DNA of 64,000 nt from Deltaproteobacteria bacterium (GTDB lineage Bacteria > UBA10199 > JADGCS01). The first letter of the stretch is position 1; each line of letters starts with the position of its first letter. The notes under the pieces are model-generated. The model saw nothing but the letters and a program-made list of their open reading frames with translations. It was not told the origin of the DNA and did not search any database. The position numbers and the translations under genes were made by a program. The stretch is from NCBI GenBank assembly GCA_024233595.1, contig JACKPK010000003.1, positions 1 through 64,000 of the forward strand, read 5' to 3'. Below are positions 9,278 to 16,265 of the stretch, in pieces.

Positions 9278-9628
9278 TTAAGACTGCTTTTTAAAGAGAG
9301 CTTCTAGAACACTATAAGCTTTGTCCCAGTCTTGAGCTTTACGAGAAGAGAGTAAGTCATAGATTAAAACGAGACGCTTTTTGTCGCTAACTGTTTTGGT
9401 TTTGATCACTTTATTAGGAAGCTCTTCTTCAAATAAACAATGCAAGGGAACATGAAAGGCTTTGGCTATTTTTTCGAGCAGAGCTGGACGCGGCCAGCGG
9501 CGGCCGGTTTTAATTAAAGAAATATAACTGGGCTGAACACCTAAGATGTCAGCCAGATCTTCTTGATTGATTTGAGAGTTATCAAGTAAGTAACTGATAT
9601 TTTTAGATAAAATTTCCGCAGCGCCCAT
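9278..9628 (-). CDS. XRE-family helix-turn-helix transcriptional regulator
   Basis: This 116-residue protein has a Cro/CI-type HTH at about residues 8-65: NISYLLDNSQINQEDLADILGVQPSYISLIKTGRRWPRPALLEKIAKAF. A charged C-terminal helical tail may be used for dimerisation. No ligand or protease domain is present. Operator-like palindromes containing TTACCAA lie just upstream of its own start (9669-9734) and upstream of the HDOD-kinase operon (9197-9228). Autoregulation and control of that operon are therefore the simplest reading. The two genes share orientation but are separated by 227 bases. Confidence 0.88.
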   Translation of the reverse strand: MGAAEILSKNISYLLDNSQINQEDLADILGVQPSYISLIKTGRRWPRPALLEKIAKAFHVPLHCLFEEELPNKVIKTKTVSDKKRLVLIYDLLSSRKAQDWDKAYSVLEALFKKQS

Positions 9629-9668
9629 TTAAAAAATCCCAAAGAATTTTGCGAAAAAGCGCTTGAAT

Positions 9669-9734
9669 TTATCTTTTAGTTAACTATAATTAAAAAATAA
9701 GTTACCAAAAGATAAACATAACCACTTAACGCAG
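9669..9734. promoter_or_regulatory. Paired inverted operator-like sites upstream of the XRE gene
   Basis: Site one, TTATCTTTTAGTTAAC (9669-9684), is close to the reverse complement of site two, GTTACCAAAAGATAA (9701-9715). The two face each other about 17 bases apart, with CCACTTAACGCAG at 9722-9734. The pair starts about 40 bases upstream of the XRE start codon on the minus strand, where a promoter would lie, so the XRE product probably binds here. Confidence 0.6.
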
Positions 9735-9774
9735 TAAAAAAACGTAGCCCCAACCCAGAACATTGATAGCGATC

Positions 9775-9803
9775 CGCAAAACCCGTGTAAACGGGTGAGC
9801 GGT
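9775..9803 (-). other. Hairpin downstream of the sigma-54 activator gene
   Basis: ACCCGT-GTAA-ACGGGT (9781-9796) forms a perfect 6-bp stem with a 4-base loop. It can be extended outward by CCGC/GCGG pairing. It lies about 80 bases beyond the stop of the sigma-54 activator gene, in its direction of transcription. There is no U-tract, so it may be an RNA-stability hairpin rather than a factor-independent terminator. Confidence 0.35.
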
Positions 9804-9879
9804 GCTGCTAGATTGAGCTAAACTAAACCTTAGTGCTGGTCTAGTAAGGACTTAGGGAAATGTCCATCTCTGCTATCTG

Positions 9880-10947
9880 CTACTCTTCTTTCTGAATATT
9901 TAAATTTTTCAACAAGCTATACAAAGATGTCCGGGTGATCCCCAGCTTTTTGGCTGTTTTGGTTTTATTCCATCCACAGGCCTCCAAAGCTTTTTCAACA
10001 AACATCACCGTGGCTCGATCCAAATGTTCCTGTAAAGACACAGTGAAGAATGAGTCATTGCCAAATGCGCCTTCTGACTTGTCTTGATCTATTTCCTTTG
10101 GTCTTAACCAACCAGGAAGGTCTCTAAGACTTGCTAAAGTGTGCTGATGCATAATGCAAAGCGCTTGAATGGCGTTTTCTAATTCTCTTATATTGCCTGG
10201 CCACGCGTACTTTTTAAAAAACTTCATGACATCACTATCAAGAATCAATGTGTTTCGATGATGACGCCTGTGCTTTCTAATAAAATAGTGAGTTAAAAGA
10301 GGAATATCGGCTTTCCTTTCGCGTAAAGGAGGCAAAACAATGTTCACCACATTCAAACGATAATAAAGATCTTCTCTAAACTCTTGAGACGCAACCAAAT
10401 CTCTTAGGTTCTGGTTAGTCGCACAAATGATTCTAAAATTAACCCTAATGGGAGTAGATCCACCCACGCGGTAAAATTCTTTTTCCTGAAGAACGCGCAA
10501 AAGCTTAGCTTGTAAGTTCAGGGGAAGCGAATTGACTTCGTCTAAAAAAAGATCGCCTCCTTGAGCTTGTTCAATCAAACCAGGTTTTTGTTTTAACGCT
10601 CCGGTGAAAGATCCTTTTTCGTGTCCGAATAATTCAGACTCAAAAAGATCTTTTGCAATGGCGCTACAGTTAACGGCAACAAAAGGCCTACTCAAACCTT
10701 CTGTTAAATTAATAAACCGTGCGAGCAATTCTTTGCCGGTACCGGTTTCGCCTTCAAGAACAACGTTTGCTTCTTTGTGTCCTTTGACTTTTTGCGCTTG
10801 CTCTAAAATGCCCGTAAACAATTCAGAGTGACCAATGAGTTGATGTCGGCCTAAGTTGTAAGTTGTCTTTTTACCAAATGGCTTGTCTGTTTTTTGTGAA
10901 CCAATTTGCTTGGGTAAGGTGTTTTGTTGTTTATCGTTGCTCTTCAT
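9880..10947 (-). CDS. Sigma-54-dependent transcriptional activator (AAA+ and Fis-type HTH, no receiver domain)
   Basis: The 355-residue enhancer-binding protein has a AAA+ domain with Walker A GETGTGKE (66-73), the sigma-54-contacting loop GSFTGA (112-117; usually GAFTGA), Walker B GGDLFLDEVN (130-139) and the arginine-finger region REDLYYRLNV (191-200). A Fis-type HTH follows at about 319-350. The N-terminal 35 residues are too short for a receiver or GAF domain, giving a PspF-like layout that is presumably controlled by a partner protein or by its own expression. It follows a 72-residue ORF and lies downstream of the intergenic region holding CI-like operator half-sites. A sigma-54 promoter occurs in this window at 14144-14160. 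Confidence 0.92.
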   Translation of the reverse strand: MKSNDKQQNTLPKQIGSQKTDKPFGKKTTYNLGRHQLIGHSELFTGILEQAQKVKGHKEANVVLEGETGTGKELLARFINLTEGLSRPFVAVNCSAIAKDLFESELFGHEKGSFTGALKQKPGLIEQAQGGDLFLDEVNSLPLNLQAKLLRVLQEKEFYRVGGSTPIRVNFRIICATNQNLRDLVASQEFREDLYYRLNVVNIVLPPLRERKADIPLLTHYFIRKHRRHHRNTLILDSDVMKFFKKYAWPGNIRELENAIQALCIMHQHTLASLRDLPGWLRPKEIDQDKSEGAFGNDSFFTVSLQEHLDRATVMFVEKALEACGWNKTKTAKKLGITRTSLYSLLKNLNIQKEE

Positions 10948-10974
10948 ACTAACCCCTTTCCTTTCTATGTATTT

Positions 10975-11193
10975 TTAGGAATGCACCCGTGACGCCGCCC
11001 ATTTGACGAGAATGGAATCGATTGGATGTTTGATTGTGACCAAATCCAGAACAAGCTCGCGATCCTGGAGTTCAAACTCCGCAACCTGAAGATGAAGATT
11101 CGTGAGATCCCCACTGAATTCTTCAATGATTTTCATGATTTTGGACTTTTTAGCCGCCAATTTAGAGGTCGGTTTCTTTTGATGTTGTTTCAT
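10975..11193 (-). CDS. Small hypothetical protein upstream of the sigma-54 activator
   Basis: The 72-residue ORF is preceded by an AAAGGAA Shine-Dalgarno. Residues 1-22 are strongly basic (KKPTSKLAAKKSKIMK). The rest is amphipathic with several acidic residues (LHLQVAEFELQDRELVLDLV). I recognise no family. It ends 27 bases before the sigma-54 activator on the same strand and is probably cotranscribed. A negative regulator of the activator, analogous in position to PspA for PspF, is conceivable but not supported by similarity. Confidence 0.55.
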   Translation of the reverse strand: MKQHQKKPTSKLAAKKSKIMKIIEEFSGDLTNLHLQVAEFELQDRELVLDLVTIKHPIDSILVKWAASRVHS

Positions 11194-11235
11194 AGTTGTG
11201 TTCCTTTCGTTTAAAAATTGAAATTAGATCTTGGG

Positions 11236-11355
11236 TTTTGTTCTAAATTACTGTTAAAATCTAAAAATCAGTTTCAATTTCTGTAACTATTTTCGGAACA
11301 CGGGCCATGATAGTTGCTAAAATTAACACAAAAAGTTCTATTTTTTAGAACAAAA
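11236..11355. promoter_or_regulatory. Divergent regulatory region with TTTTGTTCTAAA half-sites
   Basis: TTTTGTTCTAAA (11236-11247) and its exact reverse complement TTTAGAACAAAA (11344-11355) lie at opposite ends of the gap between two divergent genes. The second forms a palindrome GTTCTA-TTTTT-TAGAAC (11335-11351), ending 15 bases before the ATG of the CI/LexA-like gene. The arrangement fits one repressor controlling both its own gene and the divergent unit that carries the sigma-54 activator. Confidence 0.6.
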
Positions 11356-11366
11356 TATGTAAGTCT

Positions 11367-11969
11367 ATGAAATCAATTGAAGAAACAATTAAGCATTTTC
11401 TAAAAAAAAGTGACAAAAACCAGACTAAGATCGCTTTAGAGGCCGGAATTAGCAAAGGAAGGATGAGCAGAATCCTTAATGGCCATTCTGAAGTGCATTT
11501 TAATGAGATTGAAAACATATGCGATGCACTTGGGGTTTCTTTGCGTGAATTTGAAAAATACAGAAGCGACGAAGAAACATTAAGATCAAATATTCCTATT
11601 TTGGGCTATGCCAATGATAAAACATGCCGATTCTGCTGGAGCGAAAAAGGTCTACCTCTTGCGGAGCCAATTGGAGCGTTTTCTTATATCGAATTAAGTG
11701 ATCCTGATGCCTATGGCTTATTTATTAAAGATAACTCCATGATTCCTTTTAAGAGGGAATGGAAGATTTTGGTAACGCCAAACTTGAAGTTTGAGCACGA
11801 AGATTTTGTGGTGGCAAAACATGAAGACCATATTATTTTTAGACAAATCTTTATTAATAAAGACAAGACGATGAATTTAGAAGTGATTAGCGGCTTAGAG
11901 GACACAATTGTAAAAACAGACGAAGATCAGAAATTTATTCACAAGGTTTTGTTCTTTATTTCGACTTAA
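11367..11969 (+). CDS. CI/LexA-like regulator: XRE HTH plus S24-like domain, probably not self-cleaving
   Basis: Of the 200 residues, about 1-65 form an XRE HTH (KNQTKIALEAGISKGRMSRILNGHSEVHFNEIENICDALG). The C-terminal half resembles the S24 dimerisation/peptidase fold: LFIKDNSMIPF carries the position of the nucleophilic Ser (S124), and EDFVVAKHEDHIIFRQI covers the region of the catalytic Lys. That Lys appears to be Arg159, the usual G-D-S-M-P box is N-S-M-I-P, and no clear Ala-Gly cleavage site lies between the domains. It may therefore bind DNA as a stable dimer rather than respond to RecA. Palindromes just upstream suggest autoregulation. Confidence 0.75.
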   Translation: MKSIEETIKHFLKKSDKNQTKIALEAGISKGRMSRILNGHSEVHFNEIENICDALGVSLREFEKYRSDEETLRSNIPILGYANDKTCRFCWSEKGLPLAEPIGAFSYIELSDPDAYGLFIKDNSMIPFKREWKILVTPNLKFEHEDFVVAKHEDHIIFRQIFINKDKTMNLEVISGLEDTIVKTDEDQKFIHKVLFFIST

Positions 11970-11975
11970 TAAATA

Positions 11976-12015
11976 GGCTTTCAACAGAAAGTTTGAAGCC
12001 GTGTTTTATTTTTTG
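11976..12015 (+). terminator. Probable terminator after the CI-like gene
   Basis: GGCTTTCAAC (11976-11985) pairs imperfectly with GTTTGAAGCC (11991-12000), and is followed by a T-rich run (12002-12013). It lies 7 bases past the stop codon of the CI-like gene. Confidence 0.5.
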
Positions 12016-12055
12016 TGAAAATCATAACAATATCCCTCTAAGCATTTAACAGAGT

Positions 12056-12784
12056 TTACTCCCCCAAAACGGCTTTGGTCATGGCTACAATTTGATTTTG
12101 CACAAGGCTTGCTTTGCGCTTGAGGCTTGGGATTTTGATGATCAAGCTTGGGTGTTTGGCAATGTTGGTGGCCACGCGCGTGATTTTAACATTGCCGTTT
12201 TGATCACTGGGTTCCCCAATGGCTTCGAGATTGTCGTTAATGGTATCAAAAATAACACGAGCGCTTGTGTAGATGATTTTGTTTTTGAAACAAATCTGCG
12301 CGATCGGAAAACTTTCCATATCGACTGATGTGGCTTGGTGTTCTTTGGCAATGGCGCTTTTTTCGGATTTATTTTTTAGAACGTGAGTGCTGGTGAACAA
12401 AGTGCCTGCCGAATAACTTAAACCAGCGCGTCTGATTTTTTCGACCAAACGAAACTGCGGCGCTTCCAGAACCATGCGTCCGCCTTGGTCCGATAATATT
12501 TTATGGGGCAAAAAGATTTCGCCTTCTTTTTGTTCTGTGGCCAAACCGCCAGCGGCTCCAAAGTGAATCACTTCTTTGATTTTATTGTTTTGAACAAAGT
12601 CGCTAAAATGTTCGGCAGCATTTTGAGAGCCAAAGCCAACTTGCAAAATGGCAAAGCCGGGGTGGTCGCTAAAGTGCCAAAGGAATTTGTTATCGCTGTC
12701 GCGTTCTAAATCGTAATGTTTGGGCAATTCCTGCCATTCATTTTTTAGGGCAAAGACAAAAAGTTTTTCAAAGTTGTGCGCCAT
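12056..12784 (-). CDS. Nucleosidase/phosphorylase-family protein, possible futalosine hydrolase
   Basis: The 242-residue protein has the PNP/MTA-nucleosidase fold signatures: ILQVGFGSQNAAEHF, the glycine-rich HFGAAGGL, SVDMESFPIAQ with the base/ribose-binding Met-Glu, and SARVIFDTIND. It would cleave or phosphorolyse an N-glycosidic bond of a purine nucleoside. The window also encodes MqnD of the futalosine menaquinone route, so a futalosine hydrolase (MqnB) role is attractive; an MTA/SAH nucleosidase or hopanoid-associated phosphorylase role cannot be excluded. It is the last gene of a minus-strand set with sixA and the NYN gene; sixA lies 16 bases upstream. Confidence 0.7.
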   Translation of the reverse strand: MAHNFEKLFVFALKNEWQELPKHYDLERDSDNKFLWHFSDHPGFAILQVGFGSQNAAEHFSDFVQNNKIKEVIHFGAAGGLATEQKEGEIFLPHKILSDQGGRMVLEAPQFRLVEKIRRAGLSYSAGTLFTSTHVLKNKSEKSAIAKEHQATSVDMESFPIAQICFKNKIIYTSARVIFDTINDNLEAIGEPSDQNGNVKITRVATNIAKHPSLIIKIPSLKRKASLVQNQIVAMTKAVLGE

Positions 12785-12800
12785 GTGGCTTTCCTAAAAG

Positions 12801-13253
12801 TTAGAGCTGAGGTTTAAAGAATCCCTCAATGTGCCATTGATTGCCTTGTCCTTTTAAGTGGCATGTCATGGCTGTGTCAAAAGAAACCGAACTTTCAGGA
12901 TGATTATCTGCCGGGATCTCATCAAGCAAGCTTTGAATGAGCGGCATATGAGTCACGATGATGGTGTTTTTGTCCCAAAGACTCAAACTTTCGATGATGG
13001 GTTCTGGATTTTGGTCGGGGGTGATTAAATCCCAGCTGTCGTTAGCGGCTTTTTTAAAATCATCAGCAATCAGACTGGCTGTTTGCATGGTGCGCTTGAA
13101 ACCGCTGTGATAAATTTTTTGAATATCGATCCCAGCCGCTATGATTTGCTGAACAACAGATTTGACTTCAGCTTGACCTTTTGGGCTCAGCACGCGGGTT
13201 TTATCAGGATAGCCAAATAAGGCATCCCCATGACGCATCAATAATAAATCCAT
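12801..13253 (-). CDS. sixA: SixA-type phosphohistidine phosphatase
   Basis: This 150-residue histidine-phosphatase superfamily member has the catalytic MRHG at residues 7-10, the second-His region (VTHMP) and a core of the short SixA type. SixA removes phosphate from phosphohistidine on signalling or phosphotransferase proteins. It lies between the NYN nuclease gene and the nucleosidase gene on the same strand. A second, divergent SixA is encoded at 20336-20800. The start is the ATG giving MDLLLMRHG. Confidence 0.85.
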   Translation of the reverse strand: MDLLLMRHGDALFGYPDKTRVLSPKGQAEVKSVVQQIIAAGIDIQKIYHSGFKRTMQTASLIADDFKKAANDSWDLITPDQNPEPIIESLSLWDKNTIIVTHMPLIQSLLDEIPADNHPESSVSFDTAMTCHLKGQGNQWHIEGFFKPQL

Positions 13254-13360
13254 AACGAGTTCAGCATAGAAAATTTTTAGCTAAGAAAGCGAGAGAAAAT
13301 TTATGAAATAGCTAAAACTCTTCATCGTTTTTGTACAAAAATTTTAACAGTTTAAGGGGA

Positions 13361-13888
13361 TCACAGCTTTTTGATGATTTGTTTTTTGCGGCGCGATTTT
13401 TTTGGGGTGCGGCGAGCAGGCCCTTTTTTGTAGGTTTCCCAGCGTTTGTGTTGTCGTTTTGGTTTTTCTTCGCTTTCTTCTGTGTCCAATTCGCCCATCA
13501 AATTGGCTTGCACGAGTTTGTTGTAAAATGAGTTTGAATTGATGGTGCTGGCGCCCAGGTGTTCCACTTTTCGGGCCAAGGCTTGATCAGAAGACACAAC
13601 CAAATAGCTAAGCGGCGAGCGATGGACAGTTTCGATGATGATGTCATCTGCTGTTTTTGATTCCGGTGAGAAAGCCACTTCAATGCCAGCTTGTTTAAAA
13701 CCAGGAGCAAATTCGCTCAAATTGAGAACACCGTCAAAAATAACGGTTATTTTATGACGCTTGAATTTGCGATAAGACGCCAGAAGTTTAATGAGCTCTT
13801 CGCGTGCGCGCTCTAAACTTTCGTTTTCGTAGTCGTGCAGCGCCGGCACTTGGCGGATTAAATTGTAGCCATCGACAAGAATGTTCAT
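13361..13888 (-). CDS. NYN (YacP/Rae1-like) domain predicted ribonuclease
   Basis: The 175-residue protein begins MNILVDGYNLIR, the signature of YacP/NYN PIN-like nucleases (D6). It continues with KITVIFDG, the acidic ADDIIIE and VVSSDQALAR, all expected metal-binding positions. The last 30 residues are strongly basic (KPKRQHKRWETYKK...SRRKKQ), suitable for RNA contact. Bacillus Rae1 cleaves mRNA on the ribosome, which is the closest characterised analogy. It is the first gene of the minus-strand group with sixA and the nucleosidase, about 107 bases from sixA. Confidence 0.8.
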   Translation of the reverse strand: MNILVDGYNLIRQVPALHDYENESLERAREELIKLLASYRKFKRHKITVIFDGVLNLSEFAPGFKQAGIEVAFSPESKTADDIIIETVHRSPLSYLVVSSDQALARKVEHLGASTINSNSFYNKLVQANLMGELDTEESEEKPKRQHKRWETYKKGPARRTPKKSRRKKQIIKKL

Positions 13889-14143
13889 AATAAAAACCCC
13901 CGATAAGCCTATTTTTGAGACATGACAACATCCCTTCGTGGCGTTTTTGCGAAATGGTTCAAAATGACTAAACTGGCAAAAAATCGACTGTTTTTTGGCA
14001 CCAAGCCGGCAATAATGACCCAGTTTGTAGCATTTTGTTCCTTTGCTCTTTTATTCACTTTGAAAGGGCTCTCGAAGCCCTTGAAACTCCCCATGATTTT
14101 GAAACGACGTTTTTGCAGGCGATTCCCAGGAGTGGGCCGGCTT

Positions 14144-14160
14144 TGGCACAGCAATTGCTT
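14144..14160 (+). promoter_or_regulatory. rpoN-box: Sigma-54 (RpoN) promoter
   Basis: TGGCACAGCAATTGCTT matches the sigma-54 consensus TGGCAC-N5-TTGCW, with the invariant GG (14145-14146) and GC (14157-14158) exactly ten bases apart. A transcript would begin near 14170, about 16 bases before the ATG of the small gene, leaving room for its Shine-Dalgarno AGGGGG. A second GG-N10-GC at 13997-14010 has a poor -12 part. Confidence 0.8.
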
Positions 14161-14185
14161 TAATATTCTGCAGGGGGACCTAGAC

Positions 14186-14500
14186 ATGAACACATGGAGA
14201 GAAAGATTGTGCGGCTCTGAAATCGAGCCGATGGGCGAGGAAGACGGCGAAGCGGTTTGGCAGTTTTTAAATCCTAGTGAAACCATGACCTGCGGTGGTG
14301 GTTTTTTTCCAAGTGCGCAATCCAATAGCGCCAATCTCAGCACTTATGGAAATAATGTCATGCTGCCCACCAAACAGTATTCCGTTTTAATTTTTAAAGA
14401 TGATGGCAGCGCTGTGATTTACAGCGATGAAGAACCAACCAGCAGTGCCGAAGACGCGGACGGTGCCGTTCCTGGTAAATGGCAAAACTCAGATATGTAA
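14186..14500 (+). CDS. Small hypothetical protein expressed from a sigma-54 promoter
   Basis: The frame is open from 13922, but the promoter at 14144-14160 and the Shine-Dalgarno AGGGGG (14172-14177) place the start at ATG 14186, giving 104 residues beginning MNTWRERLCGSEIEP. The protein is acidic, has two cysteines, no signal peptide or membrane segment, and ends GKWQNSDM after a short beta-like stretch (QYSVLIFKDDGSAVIYSDE). I recognise no family. It is monocistronic with a terminator at 14534-14567. Its likely activator is a sigma-54 enhancer-binding protein; the one at 9880-10947 is the nearest candidate. Confidence 0.7.
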   Translation: MNTWRERLCGSEIEPMGEEDGEAVWQFLNPSETMTCGGGFFPSAQSNSANLSTYGNNVMLPTKQYSVLIFKDDGSAVIYSDEEPTSSAEDADGAVPGKWQNSDM

Positions 14501-14533
14501 TATCTGCCAATAGAATTTGACTCTCGGGAAAAG

Positions 14534-14567
14534 AGCCCTGGTGTGAAAAACATGCTAGGGCTTTTTC
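14534..14567 (+). terminator. Factor-independent terminator
   Basis: AGCCCT (14534-14539) pairs with AGGGCT (14557-14562) across a 17-base loop, followed by a short T-run (14562-14566). It lies 33 bases after the stop of the sigma-54-driven small gene. Confidence 0.7.
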
Positions 14568-14613
14568 GTTTCTGGTTTTACAAATCGGAGCGCTCTCGCT
14601 AAACCTACGATTC

Positions 14614-15582
14614 GTGAAAACAAACTCATCACAACCTTATCGTGTTATTTTTTTAGGAACGCCGGATTTTGCGCGCGTGATTTTACAAGGCCTGATCGAT
14701 TCGTCCTCATTTAATGTCTTGGGTGTGGTGGCTCAACCAGACAAGCCTGTTGGGCGTGGTCGTAAAATGCAAGCCCCTCCGGTTGCGCTTTTGGCAAAAG
14801 AACACAACTTGCCTTTGTTTCAGCCATCAAAACTGCGTGGCAATCAAGAAGTTGTTAGCGCCTTGCAAGAAATGAACCCCGATTTTTTGGTGGTTGCGGC
14901 GTATGGAAAAATTTTAGCAGATGATGTTCTGCGTTTGCCCAAAATCGATTGCATCAATGTTCACGCATCCTTGTTGCCAGCCTATCGTGGCGCGGCGCCC
15001 ATTAATTACGCTATTCTTAAGGGCGAAAACGAAACCGGGGTTTCTATCATGCGAGTCGATAAAGAGCTTGATGCGGGCGCGGTGTTTTTAAAAAAAGCCA
15101 TGCCGATTTTGGATGAAGACAACGCCGAAAGCCTCACAAAAAAAATGGCGCTTTTGGGTCGCGATGCTCTTTTAGAAGCTTTGCCCATGATTGCCGCCGA
15201 AGAACTTAAGGGTCAGGAACAAAATCACGAGCAAGCTACCTACGCTCCCAAGCTCAGCAAAGAAATGGGACTCATCGATTGGGCGCATCCTGCAGAAACA
15301 ATTTTTAATCAGGTCAGAGCACTTGATCCTTGGCCAACGGCTGTTACAGAATTGCAAAAGCAAACGCTAAAAGTTTTTAAAACACAGGTCTTATCAAACA
15401 AAAGCCAGCAAAAGCCAGGAACCGTTGTGCATGTGGCGCAACAAGGTTGGACTGTGGCCACAGGCAGTAAAGATCTTCTGCTGCAAGAAATTCAATTGGC
15501 AGGAAAAAAACGCATGAGCGCGTTTGATCTGGCCAATGGCATGCGTTTGAAAGCGCCTTTTGATTTGGGTGAACAAAGCTAA
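14614..15582 (+). CDS. fmt: Methionyl-tRNA formyltransferase
   Basis: The 322-residue enzyme formylates initiator Met-tRNA using 10-formyl-tetrahydrofolate. It shows the N-terminal FLGTPDFA, the catalytic N115/H117 in INVHASLLPAYRGAAPIN and D153 in ELDAGAV. These correspond to E. coli Asn106, His108 and Asp144. A C-terminal tRNA-binding OB-like domain follows. The start is GTG (14614). It leads a group with rpe 17 bases downstream. Length and motifs are normal. Confidence 0.95.
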   Translation: MKTNSSQPYRVIFLGTPDFARVILQGLIDSSSFNVLGVVAQPDKPVGRGRKMQAPPVALLAKEHNLPLFQPSKLRGNQEVVSALQEMNPDFLVVAAYGKILADDVLRLPKIDCINVHASLLPAYRGAAPINYAILKGENETGVSIMRVDKELDAGAVFLKKAMPILDEDNAESLTKKMALLGRDALLEALPMIAAEELKGQEQNHEQATYAPKLSKEMGLIDWAHPAETIFNQVRALDPWPTAVTELQKQTLKVFKTQVLSNKSQQKPGTVVHVAQQGWTVATGSKDLLLQEIQLAGKKRMSAFDLANGMRLKAPFDLGEQS

Positions 15583-15599
15583 GGCAAGAAAGGTTTTGT

Positions 15600-16265
15600 A
15601 TGTCGACAATCATTGCTCCATCTATACTTTCAGCTGATTTTTCAAAACTAGGCGAAGAGGTGCAAAGCGTGGATCAGGCTGGTGCCGATTGGATTCATGT
15701 TGATGTCATGGACGGCCACTTTGTTCCCAACATCACCATTGGTCCTTTGGTTGTTGAGGCGGTGCGTAAAGTGACACAAAAACCCCTTGATGTGCACTTG
15801 ATGATCGAAAACCCAGAGCGTTACATTGAAGCTTTTGTGCAAGCAGGTGCCAATTGGGTTTCTGTGCATCAAGAAGAAGGCTATCATTTGGATCGCACCA
15901 TTCAGCTCATAAAAAGTTTTGGAGCCAAGGCAGGCATAGCTTTAAACCCTGCAACAGCTGTAGACACTGTATTTCCTTTGTTGAACCAATTGGATTATGT
16001 TTTGATCATGACGGTGAACCCGGGGTTTGGTGGTCAAAAATTCATTCCCTATTGTTTAGATAAAGTGCGACGCTTGCGTGATCAGATCAAAAAAGAAAAT
16101 CTGCCCACAAAAATTCAGGTTGATGGTGGGGTGAACAGCAAAACAATTGCCGATGTCAAAGCGGCAGGGGCTGAAATTTTTGTGGCGGGTTCCGCTGTAT
16201 TTGGCGCAAACGATTATCAACAAGCTATTTTAGAGCTAAGAGGCAAAGCAGATGGCGGTCAGTAA
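15600..16265 (+). CDS. rpe: Ribulose-phosphate 3-epimerase
   Basis: The 221-residue TIM-barrel enzyme interconverts ribulose 5-phosphate and xylulose 5-phosphate. Recognisable motifs are PSILSADFSKLGEE, the metal-ligand region HVDVMDGHFVPNITIG, LDVHLMI, MTVNPGFGGQKF and QVDGGVN. The C-terminal IFVAGSAVFG carries the phosphate-binding loop. It overlaps hisC by 14 bases. Confidence 0.97.
   Translation: MSTIIAPSILSADFSKLGEEVQSVDQAGADWIHVDVMDGHFVPNITIGPLVVEAVRKVTQKPLDVHLMIENPERYIEAFVQAGANWVSVHQEEGYHLDRTIQLIKSFGAKAGIALNPATAVDTVFPLLNQLDYVLIMTVNPGFGGQKFIPYCLDKVRRLRDQIKKENLPTKIQVDGGVNSKTIADVKAAGAEIFVAGSAVFGANDYQQAILELRGKADGGQ

Noticed and set aside
13997..14010. Second GG-N10-GC sigma-54-like site
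   Set aside because: The -12 part (CGGCAA) lacks the TTGC core; kept only as a remark.
13922..14185. Open frame upstream of the sigma-54-driven small gene, giving a 192-residue protein
   Set aside because: The sigma-54 promoter and ribosome site lie inside this frame; the upstream part has poor protein character and no ribosome site.
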